A DNA stretch of 64,000 nt from Bradysia coprophila (GCF_014529535.1 NW_023503496.1:558001-622000); one strand, 5' to 3'. Positions 44,511-57,065 are shown, counted from the stretch's first letter. Translations and numbers: made by a program. Notes: a model not told the origin generated them from the letters alone.

Positions 44511-47216
44511 TGACATGCTTGGACTGATGATCCGCTAGTGTTTCCTGTCTAATTTGAATGGTATATCCTCCCCTTCTTCCTTATTCCCCCCAGTAATGTG
44601 CTAACATTTTCGAAATGAAAGTTTTAAGTTTGAGAAATAACCAAAAAAAAAAGAAATTCTTTTAACGTCGGACTTAGTCATTGTTGGTTATAAGTAGTAT
44701 TCGTGTCGTGACTAATAAAAAAAATGGTTGAATTTCGAAATGCCAACGTAACACACACGCCCATGACAAAATATCGAACGTTTTCATTCAACGAACTTCC
44801 AGCTAATGTGCCAGACTATTTGTAACGTAATTACACTCACCATACATAAGACAACCACTCACTCAGCCTTCGAATGTTAATTGTAATATGGTTGCTAGTC
44901 ACAAAATGATTTTTTTTTTGAAATTTTCAAAATATATTGGAGGTCGATGGTGCCAAAGTATATAAACACTGAAAGTGTGGTGTCAATCTTCTGCGCATCA
45001 CAAATAAAATTCGGAGACCAAGTTTCGGTTGAATTTGAATGCAGCGTCACATTTTGTTTGGTGTAGCGCTATTTCATGAAATCGCTAACACTTACAATGA
45101 GGTGAACTTACGCTGCACTCAAATTCACTCAAAACTTGGCTTCCGTGTGATTTCTCGGAGTTGCATTAAGCCTAAAACACACGAACAATTTTGCGTTTAT
45201 GAGATCGACAATTATGATACGCGTTTCACTGTTTGTCCTATGCTTCAAATCAGATTACAATGGAAAACGCCGCAGCATTGTCGATCTCAGCAACGGAAAC
45301 TTGCTCGTGAGTTTTCGGCCTTACCTTCAGTGGCTTATATATTTTCAATGGTGCGCTTACTGTTTTTTGAAATATGCTCGTTAAGAGCAACGATTTCTTG
45401 AGTTTGGATACACAAACATTGTCTTGTTGATATATTGACACATGATGCGATGATTCGTTTTAGTTCGAAACGGAAATTGTAACAGTCCACTGTTCATTTG
45501 GGTTTTAAATCCAGGCTCAAGTAATCATTTCTCTTAAAACATTGTAATTGCCAAACAATAGATGGCGCGCCTGCACGATCTCTCTTCTACCGGTTGGTCG
45601 ATTAGTTTTCTTTGAAGAGTCTCGTAACGCGGTGCCTTTTCTTCTTTAAAAAAAAACGAAAATTATTCTCGCTTTTCGAGTTATACGTTTGAATGTAAAA
45701 AGAAAAATTATTTTTAATAAAAAGTAACAGAGAAAAGTATTAACAAAATGACTCGATGTGTTTGAGATGTTCTTACGAGGAAAATAACGGAAATGGCGCC
45801 ACCAGATCATATCCATGGATATTATGATTTGAACGAGTATTCCAGCAAACTACACGAATCACTGAAGGTAGTGCAAATCAGCAAAAACACACGTTTTGAC
45901 AGGACCCAAGTTTCGGATGAATTCGAGTGCAGCACAAAAGTTCACGTCATTGTAGCACTCACGATTTCAATACAGGAGAGCGATTTTTGACCACTTTGTT
46001 TAAACTCGGTCTTGGGATCACACGTCAAAATGAGAGACATCACATACAAGTTTAAACTGGGCTCAACTCTCAATTTCTTTTTTCATTGATGAATATTTGA
46101 CAGCTGACCCCGAGACCAATTAAATTTAACTGGTTTTCGCTCTCCTTAATATAAACACTGTATACGATTCACGTAGTGATGAAATACGTTTACAACATTC
46201 ATGTCATATCATATTCAACTCTCACCACATTCCATCAATTCTAAGATATCGTTAGAGCTACACCAAGCGGACGCAGCACTTAAATTCACTCGAAACCTGG
46301 GTCCCGTATTTTTGTAATGAATCAATGATGATTCACCATTACTTCGTATGACTAATATTGCCGCACCTGCCAAGTTTGTGAAAGTATATAAACACTGAAG
46401 GTAACGCAAACGTCCAGCGGATCATTTACGGAACTCAAGTTTCGGGTGAATATAAGATTTGTTATGTTGTATATCCGTGATGCGACGTTTGTCGCAATAA
46501 TGTTGTTGGAACTGCGTTGATTATAATCTTACAACCTAACAAATTGATTTTGACTTGTGACCAACGTCATGAAATTATATTCATCCGACACAAGGGGTTC
46601 CCTGTGTTTTTGTGGATTTGTATTATCTTCGGTTGTTCATTATACTTTGAAGGTCGTTTGGAATCGAATTCCCCTCACCACTAACTGCAACTTGACACAA
46701 ACAACTTCAATATGTGTGCAACATGCGAAACAAAATTTACCTGAAAGTAGGGATTCGTTTTCAAGTGCGCATTCAGCGATTATATACCTTGGTTACGCAC
46801 GGATCCTCACTTTGAGGTAATACAAACTTAGCAGGTGCAACAACATTAGAAACAAGAAAAAGTGATGATGGCAACATTACGAAAGTGAATTCACCTGAAA
46901 GTCGGAATCCAAAACATTTCTCTGATACGCCGAGGGCTTGCATTACCTTCACTGCTTATGACTTTAAAACCTAAATGAACGTCCTATATGTCAGATTATT
47001 TCTTTCGGTGTAATATGATTATGTTCGGACAAGCAATAGAATCCACAGCGGAATGTTCCATAAATTTTCTCAATTCACCGATTTATTTCGTTCTCTTTAT
47101 TCAACGCATTATCGCTATCAACACCACCTCAAGTCCTTACATATTGTGAGAAAATTAGTACACGCAATAAAAAACCCTTAACAGACGGCGGCTCCTCATT
47201 TGTTTTTTTTTTTTTT
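44511..47216. other. intergenic with MITE fragments
   Basis: Several partial or complete members of a family with ends CACTGAAGGTAATGCAA and an inner CCAAGTTTCGGGTGAAT: 44967-45168, about 45860-46335 and 46393-46954. A short frame from 45793 (MAPPDHIHGYYDLNEYS) ends where one of these begins; it has good start context but no recognised domain. No gene otherwise supported. Confidence 0.5.
44967..45168. mobile_element. fold-back MITE, CCAAGTTTCGG family
   Basis: Left arm GGAGACCAAGTTTCGGTTGA pairs with the right arm TCAAAACTTGGCTTCC; GTAGCGCTA and the complement-like ATCGCTAAC flank the loop. Related to 62927-63190 and to fragments near 310, 8720, 38410, 45900, 46430 and 49690. Confidence 0.6.
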
Positions 47217-50200
47217 TTAAATAAATTCAAAATTCGACCAATCCGTGTTTCGCAACTGCCACCAATAACTTACGGAGCTATTCGGCCAAAGTACAATGAT
47301 GTCACCCTTCGTATTGGCATAAAAGGAGCCACAACCTTCTCGTCCCCAAATCATGTCTTTCATATCATGGTCCAACTTGTCCATGAACCGATCTTCCGCC
47401 TTTTTTGTCAGGCTTATCACTTGAGCATCTCGTTTCATCATTTCAGTGATTGCGCTCGCTACAAAATTTACTTGACATTCGAGCATAAAGACGACGGAAC
47501 TGTGACCGAGAGCCTTAAACGACGAATGAGGAATCAATATTACGTTCGAGTGTGTGGTGTAGCCACACCTACCGTATTGGGTCCGAATAGGTAGAAGTAA
47601 TTGGGCGTATCGCTGAATGAAACGCCATAGTAACTTCTAGGTCTGTCATCAATCCATGACTGGAGTATGTTTTTGCCACCTTTTCCGATGACTTCTAGCG
47701 GTCCAAAGAAATTAGAAACTTGAAACCCAGTGGCGAGTATTAGAACCTAGGCGTTAGAGGCCAACATGAAGCATCAAAAACTCAGGAAAATAATGAAAAG
47801 TTGAAAGGGGAACAGATGGAGTACTCGAACATAAAAGCTTCTTCCTTGAAGTACTTACATCCACCTCTTCCTTTGATCCATCTTTGGTGTAGATGGTTCG
47901 TTCGACAATCTTGTCAACGTGACTCGAGTGAACACATACATTCGGACGAGCCATGGCATTGTAGTACTGTTCGGACATTAGAACTCTTTTACATCCGAAA
48001 TTGTATTGGGGAGTCATATCGTCCAATAGGTGTTTGCGTCTCCTCAGCTCATGTTCCCGATACAATTTCGTCGATTTTCGACCTGGGTAACTGATTGTCA
48101 ATAACGGAACGTCATCAGCTTTTAATCACTTACTGAAAGTGTTGAGGAATGAGTCAGCTTTGAAGGCTGAATATATGACCTCTTGTATCACAAAAATTGT
48201 GCATCGATACAACCACATGACCAACGGGAACCATTTGAAAATTGTTTTCATAAAATTCGGGAAGGTAAACTGTGGCCTGGGGAAAATGTATGGAGGCTTT
48301 CGTTGGTAACAATGCAAAGTCTCTACACCGTCCACAATGCTGGGAATGACTTGAATCGCAGACGCACCACTGCCGATCACGGCGACTTTCTTATTCTTCA
48401 AATCGATTTCCTTATTCCACTCGGCCGTGTGCATTTTAGGTCCGGTAAATGCATCAAACTCACTCGGAACCAGTGGGACGCGTAGACCGCCGGGTCCATT
48501 TATTCTAAACTTGCCAAGTGAGGATCAGTCATTTACGTTGCATTCAATCAGAACTCACATGATATCAAATGCCCGTGTTTCGTCGGACACAACGTTCGGC
48601 AGAGAACCATCGACGTATCGTAACATCCACTTCATCAGTTCATCATTCCAACGAACAGTTTTAACTTCGTGCTGAAATTTGATGTGCTCGCTGACGTTGT
48701 ATTTTCGAGTGACTCTCTTTAGGTAGTCCAGAATTTCAGGCTGCGATGGGTAGTTTTCTGTCCAGTCTTTTTCAACCGAAGATTCAATGATTTAGCAAAA
48801 ATTAAATGAAAATATATTCTTAGCGTCAAGGTTATACGTGAGAGGTTATGCTGATCGTCTTTATTTCACTGTGTCCGTATCGCAAAAAAACATGGTTGCT
48901 ATCGGCAACTCTAACTGAACTAAAACCGCGCTACAATTTTGTATGAAAATTACAGCAAAGTTCAGTGATCGGCGTAACCTCCCCATATAAAACCTTGCTT
49001 AACTCAACATTTATATTTGCCAATGCTGTAAAGTTTATTGTAAACTTTGGAGAAGTCACGTGGATTAACATTGGTATATGTCAACCTTACAAAAGACTTA
49101 CTTGGATTTAGTTCGAAGGAAAAACTATACAAGTGACTGGATATGTCACACGCACACCCTGAAACGATAAGAAAATATATTTTGAAAGTGATTTAGATTG
49201 GCCACTAGCAGGGATTTGTTTCTGTAACCTATGGAAGTTCTCATCTAATACCAGACACCAGACTAAAAATCGTCGCTCTTGAAAAATTGATGAATTAACC
49301 AAAGTTGTATATGAGGCGAAGAGGTTACGCCGATCACTATCACTAAGGAGCGTTATCGCAAAAATCCACTGAACTTTGCTGTAGTTTTCATACAAAATTG
49401 CAGCGCAATTTCAGTTCAGTTGAAATTTCGTACGTAAATTGACGCCGTAAATGTGCCTAAAATTTGAATTTTAAGTGAACGATTCGATGAAAAAGTGAAC
49501 CGAAAAATACATTTCAACGCTTCCTTGTATGAAAATGACGCTACGTTAGAAAGACCTCCGCACTTTGCATTTTGAATTTCGACCGCACTTACGGCATGAA
49601 TTGTTCAAATACTTTCCACGAATTATGCTATTCACTTTCCATCAATTCAATGGAAGTCATTAGCGCTGCACGGAAATAAATATGATGCTGCACTTAAATT
49701 TACTCGAAACTTGGGCTCCGAATTTTTGGTGATCCCCTGTATGTTTGCATTACCTCCAGTAGTTATATACGTATATATACCATTGGTAGTAAGAGTAAAC
49801 TGGAAAGATCTTTTTGAAAAAAACTTCGCTCTACTTGGCGATTCTATTTATTTTGGCGATTTTTTTTGTCGAAGTTGAAAATTTTGGCAATTTGACTTTG
49901 GCGATATTTCACTATAATTAAATTCTCGTTGACAGCACCATTCGTATCGGAGTACCATACCTTTCACATACACCGTTTCTCTCATTCGTTCATATACGAT
50001 AAATATTCTCATTTTTATAGAGAATTTCTTCTGATAAAAAATTACTTTGAGATGTTTAAACTCCGTGTGTTCGATTCTCTCCGAGGTCTTTGAATTTTTG
50101 TAAACAAAAATATAAGCGAAAAATTGAAAGAAAAACAAATTTTCGCCTAAGTTTTCATTAAAAAAAAAAGTTGAAAGGCCCCGGCGAGAATCGAACTCAC

Positions 50201-52528
50201 GATCTCCTGTTTACTAGACAGGCGCTTTGCCTACTAAGCCACGGCGCCCCACACAAAAATTGATTCGTTTTTGCCATGAAATTTATCACACTATTTGCGC
50301 ACCTACAAAGCAACGTCAGAATGTAAATGCAGCGATAAAAAGAAAACACATAAATTAGTAGACCAGCAACGTGCCGCTTTTATTGGAGTACACGAACCAG
50401 TTCAATAAATAAAATGTAAATTGTTCAAGCTGATAGCAGTATGTTTCAGCGAGAATTTTTGTTGTTTTAATTTAATTGAAAGAGATTAACATCGAAATGT
50501 TGTTATCCATGAACACAGATTTAATAGACCTACAACACTCTAGTGTCACCATATTCAGAGTTTTACTATATTTATTGAGCGGAGTGCGATAAGAGAGCCG
50601 ATTGCTTATAGTTTCATTTACTAAATTATCAACAAAATGAGAGCAAAATCAATTTCAAAAGCATCAGAAAAATTCGTCAACTCGACTGATATGTTTACGT
50701 TTAGATGTGGCAGCTGGTCGCTTGTCAGTTTATCAGTTGCGTTTTATCGCAGAAAAAACGGTTATGACTTATAAGCAAAGAATGTTCCCATCTGGTTCAG
50801 ACTCAATCTAACCAGAAATGTTTAAATTAAGTCTTTCACTTTAATCTGAATGCAGCATGTATTTACGGAACCTGAAGTGATAAATATTGGGCTCAGGCCC
50901 ACTTTGCGAAACCCTTTTGACCCCTTAGACCCCTTTGATTGGGCAATTTACTCGTCGAAGCTACGTTGTTCAAGTTAGGGGGTCAAAGTTGAAGTGCACA
51001 TGAGTTAGTCGCTAAACAGACTGCAAACAAATAAAATGAAAACCAATCGAACTAATCGGAAGTGACAGCCTAGCTTATTTCTTTCGGTCTCTCTATTTAG
51101 GTATTAAGCAAATTTTGTTACTGTAAAGCCTCATTACATTGATGTCATTGATTACTGTCGAAAACGGATGACTTTTGTTTCGAGGTCACAGTCAATAAAC
51201 AGACTTGGAGGAGAAATTGGCTGCGTTTGGAAACCGTAAATCATGGACGAAAACTACTATCATTGTGTAAGTTACCTAACCAACCATGGGTCTGCTGTAA
51301 CGTACTATTACTGACACTCGTGGTCGAGACGTGTATAATCAACGCATTTCAAGCAAAGAGTCAAACCACATCGAAACTTTCTGTCGTGAAATGACAGTTT
51401 TGACATTGACATTTTTGACGTTGTCATTATTGACATCTGAAAATTTTTGTCATAACCTCAATTGAAAACGTGAACTGAACACAAAACTTGTCTTTAAACA
51501 ATTACTTTTGAATAATATTACAGTGTTATCGTATCCTTATTGTAATATTTACGATAATACTGTAATATTATTCAAAATTAATTTTGCTTTAAGACAAGTT
51601 CACGTTTTAAATTGAGGTTATGAAGAATTTTTTCATATTTCAAAAATGACAACGTCAAAAATGTCAATGTCAAAACTGTCATTTCACGACAGAAAATTTC
51701 GATGTGGTTTGACTCTAGAGTCAAACCACATCGAAACTTTCTGTCGTGAAATGACAGTTTTGACATTGACATTTTTGACGTTGTCATTATTGACATCTGA
51801 AAATTTTTGTCATAACCTCAATTGAAAACGTGAACTGAACACAAAACTTGTCTTTAAACAATTACTTTTGAATAATATTACAGTGTTATCGTATCCTTAT
51901 TGTAATATTTACGATAATACTGTAATATTATTCAAAATTAATTTTGCTTTAAGACAAGTTCACGTTTTAAATTGAGGTTATGAAGAATTTTTTCATATTT
52001 CAAAAATGACAACGTCAAAAATGTCAATGTCAAAACTGTCATTTCACGACAGAAAATTTCGATGTGGTTTGACTCAAAAAAGTACTATTTATGACAGCTG
52101 CCAAATCGAGTACTTTTTGTATGAAATTGTATCCCCACTCTTTTTACAGTATGGATCACTGTCAAGTTTCAGTAACCTATTTAGAGGACCAATTTTGCTT
52201 AAAGTGCGTTACAATAATACATCGGTGTATGCAAACAACTGAACCGTCCTAAGAATGAAACGAATTTCTTCAACAAAACACCCTACCTGGATAGACATTC
52301 TTCAGCCAGTTCCCTCCAACATCCGCATTCTTTTCAAATATCGTAAACGAAATGCTGTCACCAAATTTCTTCTGCAACTGAACGGCCGCACAGATACCTG
52401 AGACACTATAAGTGTTTTGTGATCACAAAATGATTATTCAATTGGTCGATTTTCAATTGAAATTTGCAAGTGAAAGTTCACTTTATAACTAACCCGGCTC
52501 CAATGATTCCGATCTCGTACCGAGCCAT
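47217..52528 (-). CDS. Baeyer-Villiger-type flavin monooxygenase 1
   Basis: Eight exons: 52528-52494, 52405-52287, 49158-49102, 48766-48559, 48504-48134, 48082-47859, 47746-47573 and 47513-47217, totalling 494 aa. FAD-binding GAGVSG is at residues 10-15, the class B motif GGNW...YPG...D at 42-56 (Asn for the usual Thr), the BVMO fingerprint [11 protein letters not shown] at 159-169, and the NADPH-binding GSGASA at 184-189. The Trp at the end of the fingerprint favours Baeyer-Villiger enzymes over N-oxide-forming FMOs. These enzymes insert one oxygen into ketones or heteroatom substrates using NADPH; the substrate is unknown. Intron 2 (3.1 kb) contains a tRNA-Thr gene and two tandem palindromes. 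It is a paralog of the gene at 59097-63570, with identical exon lengths and phases. The frame is intact. Confidence 0.9.
50176..50248 (-). tRNA. tRNA-Thr (anticodon AGT)
   Basis: A 73-nt cloverleaf on the minus strand. The anticodon stem CCTGT/ACAGG holds loop CTAGTAA with anticodon AGT, and the T arm contains TTCGATT. A run of T residues follows the 3' end (polymerase III terminator). The acceptor stem has one G-G mismatch at pair 4:69. It lies inside intron 2 of monooxygenase 1, in the same orientation. Confidence 0.92.
51357..52076. mobile_element. two identical 360-bp palindromic MITEs in tandem
   Basis: Positions 51358-51715 and 51718-52075 are identical base for base as far as I can read. 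Each unit is itself a palindrome with ends GAGTCAAACCACATCGAAA and its inverse, and the joint reads GACTCTAGAGTC. The pair interrupts an older element of the CAACGCACTTCAAGC family, whose halves lie at about 51338-51357 and 52077-52230. Short frames here are palindrome translations, not genes. Confidence 0.85.
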
Positions 52529-53991
52529 TGTGTCTACGTGTAAAATTGCAATACAACTGAAGACGATAACGTTCTTGATATTGCCGATCGATAGATTCTA
52601 TACAGTCGTTACTACATCGTGAATAGTCCGTGCAAAAGAAATATAAATTTTAAATTAAAACGACGGGTATGAGGTAGGCTGGTAGGTAACTGTAGTAGTC
52701 GTAGAGTTACGATTATTTTCCCACAATAGTATTTTGTTTACCGAAGGAAAAAAAAGTTGGAAATTTCATTTAGAGGGATCTGTTTGTGGCCAGAAGAGGG
52801 CAACGAGTCACCAGAGAAAGTGAATTTTCTAACTTTTTTCTCTAGGTCAACACAACGTTTTTCATGACCGCTTAATTTCTCTCCACAATAGACCATTAGA
52901 AAACGAAATTTTGTTGACTCTTTGTCTGTTGACAGTTCGGGATACAAAAGAGCTATTTTCTTGCCTCAGTAAAGAAATAGTTATCTACATAACAAGGGAT
53001 AAAAAGTTGAAAAGTAGAGTTTTCGTGTGAATTTTGTTGATCACACGAAAACGAGACGTTTCAACTTTTATCCCCGAGTTATGTAATGGATTTTATCTGT
53101 CTAGAACGATAATCTCGAGCTTATCCCTCTAGGGAGTTTTTGTTTATCTCGATATATCTGTTCTCGACAGATAAAATATGATATGCATCTATTGCCAGAC
53201 TGTTATTTTGACGTGTAGGCATTATGGCGCACGCCTTCGGCTGGGGCAATAATGTCCTACACGTCAAAATACCAATCTTGGCAACAGATGCATAATATAT
53301 ATTACATGCTTTTGAAACCTAAACCAAATTTCTAGGTGTGTAATAAGCCACTTGCGACCATAGGGAAATGAAATGCATGTAAATATCTATTTTTTTCCCT
53401 GAACTGTCACGTTGAATTAACATCGGATAGAAAAAGGAAATTGCAGCACGGGTGACTCCACCCTAGTTGTAATTTCCTATTTTCTCCCCTTGGTTAATAA
53501 ATAACTGAGTACCAAAAGTTCACTTCATTGTAGAACTTTCAATTTCAAGAGAATGTGTCATGTGTGATACATACCCACCCACACACACACACAATTGTAA
53601 CTTCGATAGTTCTCGCACACCACACAAATTCATAGTGTGCGAGACTCACATCTAAGTGGTGAATCTCGCGAAATCATGACTTTTCGTTACATGTCCTAAA
53701 ATGACGGATACTATGATTCGCGTGTGCGAGATTCACCGACACCCACAAAACTGGGCGATGACTTGTCAGGGGTAAGTTGATTGAAAATTATTTGTAACCA
53801 TCGACACCACCTTACACCTTACCACCTTACAATACAAATCACTGGACATTGAAAATTTAATTTCTTTTATTTCGGTCATAAACCAAAAGCAATTTCAAGA
53901 TCTATCTGTATGTTCTACCTACGTTCTACCAAAAGGTCCACGAATTTTATTTTCTTCTAAAAAAACATTTCTTCTTCCACGCATCCCCTTA
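52529..53991. other. intergenic with two palindromes
   Basis: Fold-backs at 52986-53087 (GGATAAAAAGTTGAAA arms) and 53181-53297 (ATGCATCT with TTTTGACGTGTAGG arms). A short CA run lies near 53580, followed by GTGTGCGAGA-type inverted motifs to 53740. No gene seen. Confidence 0.5.
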
Positions 53992-54445
53992 TTACGTGAT
54001 GATATCCACTGGTTCTCTTTCGATCGGAGAAATGGTAACCATTTCGTCATCTGGATAACATGCACCCTCCCAGTACTTGTAGAAAGCTAAAAATCATTTT
54101 TATGGTGAATTGATGCGAACCGACTGAAAATTGGCGGAAATCTTACGAGTCGAAGGATGTTCACAATTGTACAAACTCAATTGGCAATCGTTGTTGAAAG
54201 TGTAAGGACGCCAGCAGCCATCCACGGCCAAACCGCAAACTTTATTCTGCGGAAAGGTGTCACACGAAACAAATTGTAGACATTGAAGCTCTGGCGGTGG
54301 AAGGTCTCCTCCGACTCCATCATCAGAACACTCGCATAGCCCCAACACGGCTGTAAAGAACCATGAGAACCATCAAACACTGAAGAAAAAATTCGGAAAA
54401 GTTATTAATCTGTTTACCAAAAATGAGAACAACCAAGAATTTCAT
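53992..54445 (-). CDS. small secreted Kazal-like cysteine-rich peptide
   Basis: Three exons: 54445-54418, 54350-54147 and 54086-53992, phases matching, 108 aa. The N-terminus MKFLVVLIFAVLGLCEC is a clear signal peptide. The mature part has cysteines in LQCLQFVSC, KVCGLAVDGC, NNDCQLSLYNC and GACYP; the VCG...YTFNNDCQL run resembles the core of Kazal-type inhibitor domains (CGSDG.TY.N.C.L). A protease inhibitor or a Kazal-derived secreted peptide is inferred. The cysteine spacing is not canonical, so inhibition is uncertain. Exon 1 encodes little more than the signal start, a common layout for secreted peptides. It lies between the two monooxygenases without an evident functional link. Confidence 0.8.
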
Positions 54446-54899
54446 GGCGCTTTATTGATGGAAAATTCGCTACCGATTGTTACCGATTGGCAACAAATTT
54501 CCAATTTTGTTCTATTTAAGGCATAAAGCGGATGGCAAATATTTGAGTTCAAAATTTTCCAAGGTATACGAAGAGACACGTTGTTTTTGTCGAAACATGT
54601 TTAAATAACCTGAATGTGCAAACAACACCTTTTGAAACACCGAAAAAAAATATTTTTTTTAAATAAATACGTCCGTGTAAAAGCACTCGTTGGTTGGACG
54701 AGTTGGATAAGATTAAGTGGGTGGATTTAGGTCTAAAAACTGAATCCAGAACATTAGGCCAGGTTGTACAACCTACATAATTCCTATCTACACAGTTAAA
54801 GTAGATGAAGCCAGAGCCGATTTTACGATAAAGCCAAAAGCATTCACCAAAAAACAAGCAAATTAACAGAATTTAACAACGCGACGCAACAGACCAGTC

Positions 54900-55573
54900 C
54901 AGAGTGGAGAGCCGAAAAATAAACGCCGGCGGCGTCTAGCCGTCCAAAAAAGCGGTGGCGGCGGCGGCTAAGTACGGCTTAGCCGTTAAAAAAGTTCAGG
55001 CGGCGACTGGGCCTAGCCGCCGACCAAAAAGGTCGGCTGGCGGCGGCTGGATGTCAAATTTTTGTAATTTTCACGAATTTTTGCGATTTTTTACGAATTT
55101 TCGCTCTGTTCACAAGTTTTCGCGGTTTTAACGAATTTTTGCGCTTTTCATGAAATTTCACATCTGTTACGATTTTCATAAAATTTGGGATTTTCACAAA
55201 CAAATGACCATGTCCATAGACAAGATTTTCTAGAAATTCTTGAAAATTTTCTTAAATTTCTCAATTTGCTTGGAATGTCGTTTTGAAGAAAAAATAAAAA
55301 AATACGAAAATCAAAGAAGAAAATATCTCAAAGATAGGCATCGCAAGGGACATTAAAAGTACGGGTGTATTCTCAAGTAACGGTATTGTCCCAAAAAATT
55401 AATTTAATTTTGTTGGTTTGTGTCATCTTTTTGTCTTTTATGGATAAAATATGCACGAGCCGCCGAGTTAGCCGACCTAAACCTCTGGCGGCGGCTTACG
55501 GCGGCTAGCTGCAATTAGCCGACCAAAATCTCCGGCGGCGGTGGCGGGTCGTTTTGGGCGGCTCTCCAGTCTA
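54900..55573. mobile_element. hAT-like element with GCCGGCGGCG-rich ends
   Basis: Ends CAGAGTGGAGAGCCG and the near-inverse CGGCTCTCCAGTCTA, flanked by GACCAGTC and TACCAGTC (seven of eight matching). Dense CGGCGG blocks lie near each end and an AT-rich middle has no transposase frame. Layout and composition parallel 19400-20215, though the terminal sequences differ. Confidence 0.75.
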
Positions 55574-55618
55574 TACCAGTCCAGAATTCTCATATAAGTT
55601 CAGTTTTTTGTGTTCCAT

Positions 55619-55775
55619 CAACGCACTTCAAGCATGAGTGGTATTCTCAATAGGACACTGAAACTAGACAATGTATCATACAACTATAAGACACTGTAAA
55701 GGAAAATTGCATGCAAAATAGTACCACTCTATTTGACAGCTGTCGACTACGATCACTTTTGCTAGAAGTGCGTTG
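55619..55775. mobile_element. MITE, CAACGCACTTC family
   Basis: Ends CAACGCACTTCAAGC and GCTAGAAGTGCGTTG, with inner AATAGTACCACTCTATTTGA-type arms. Non-coding. Confidence 0.7.
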
Positions 55776-55928
55776 GTTTCACACAAAATAAAAGCTGTTA
55801 CATTGCCTGTTTTTGGATAGCGATGCACTATAGTAGAGAAAAGCCTTTAAACACTGTTTTCGCGGGTAGTCTACACCGGGACATTTTTGGAATGAGTTCA
55901 CTGATCTTCCGATTGGACCAGGTTCAAG

Positions 55929-55993
55929 CAGTGAGATGATAACATCTGGCGTAGCTTTCGTCCAGCGCAGAGCCATCTGTTATCATTTATCTG
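55929..55993. mobile_element. 65-bp hAT-type MITE, AAATGATAAC family
   Basis: Ends CAGTGAGATGATAACA and TGTTATCATTTATCTG; flanking GGTTCAAG and AGTTCAAG match at seven of eight bases. Confidence 0.7.
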
Positions 55994-56153
55994 AGTTCAA
56001 GGTGACCAACATACAAGTATCGGCCAAGGTAAATGTAGTGTTCGCCGTCCATATATCCTTGGTATCGGCTCCCAGCGTTTGTAAATCAAAAACGAATTTT
56101 GTAGAAGGTGTCGCGAAAAAGAAGTCCGAGGTTCCGAACTCGTTCCGAACGGA

Positions 56154-56411
56154 ATGACATACTTGTCTAAAGCCTTGAATGACTACCGAAAATTGCGTCG
56201 GGAGTTCTACTCAATGGTCAGAAATTCTACTGTCAATATAGGAGTGTTAAGTAAAAAAGACAACGGCGAGCCGAGATTTGCCCGATTTGCACATATAATG
56301 ACGGTCCGGTCTGTATCCAGAGATCAGTTAATAATTAATGTCCTGGTTGGGACGAATCCTGCAACTAAACATCCGACGGGGAAACTGTGCCTGTGTTGTA
56401 TAAGCAGATAA
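56154..56411 (+). other. unassigned 85-codon open frame
   Basis: Frame opening MTYLSKALNDYRKLRREFYS with a fairly even amino-acid composition and a C-terminal LCLCCISR. It has no recognised domain, no clear neighbouring exon and no signal peptide. It could be a remnant of a gene or element. Kept only as a candidate. Confidence 0.2.
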
Positions 56412-56794
56412 CAGTTAAAATACGCGACTACGGTTCTAATTAGAGAAATCAAAGATCTTTCCGCTGCAATACGGGGACAATTCGGCTATTTTACATTCGT
56501 ATGTCTACAATGTTCACGCGGCTGGTGCAAATTGTGATCTTCATCTCATTTCAGTAAAATTCTGTTCACCGATTTCCTCTCACAGATCATTCGTAAAATG
56601 TGTCACACCTCTATGAATGAACGTACGCTAGTAAAAGATAAAAATAGGCGCCACGCGTGTCAACACGTCTCTTACCACTATTATATAAAAAAAACGACCA
56701 AACATCAAAGAGTCGATTAAAATTCGAAGACCCGGCTGAGTTATAATTAAAACTGGTCTGCCCTGCCAATAAATAAAAAAATTTAAAAAAAATC

Positions 56795-56867
56795 TGTTCC
56801 CGCCCAGGTTCGAACTGGGGGCCTTCTGCGTGTAAAGCAGACGTGATAACCGCTACACTACGGGAAC
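56795..56867 (-). tRNA. tRNA-Val (anticodon TAC)
   Basis: A 73-nt cloverleaf. Acceptor GTTCCCG pairs perfectly with CGGGAAC, anticodon loop TTTACAC gives TAC, and the T loop is TTCGAAC. A T-run terminator follows in the 3' flank. Confidence 0.95.
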
Positions 56868-57065
56868 TGCTGGTAGATCGAAGTTAAAAACACTTCACAG
56901 TAATTTACTCTTCAAGCTCTTCGGCTATACCTTACCTATGTAGATTGTGTTGAGTCGTGTAAAAAATCTGAAAGTTGCTCGAGAGATCCATCAAAGCAAC
57001 TGTAATTACTCTCTTAACTACTTTTCAATTACATTCAATGGATTTAACGAAAATAAAAAAGAATC

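Noticed and set aside
51578-52242. Peptides starting [18 protein letters not shown]
   Set aside because: They arise from the tandem palindromes and read through an element junction.
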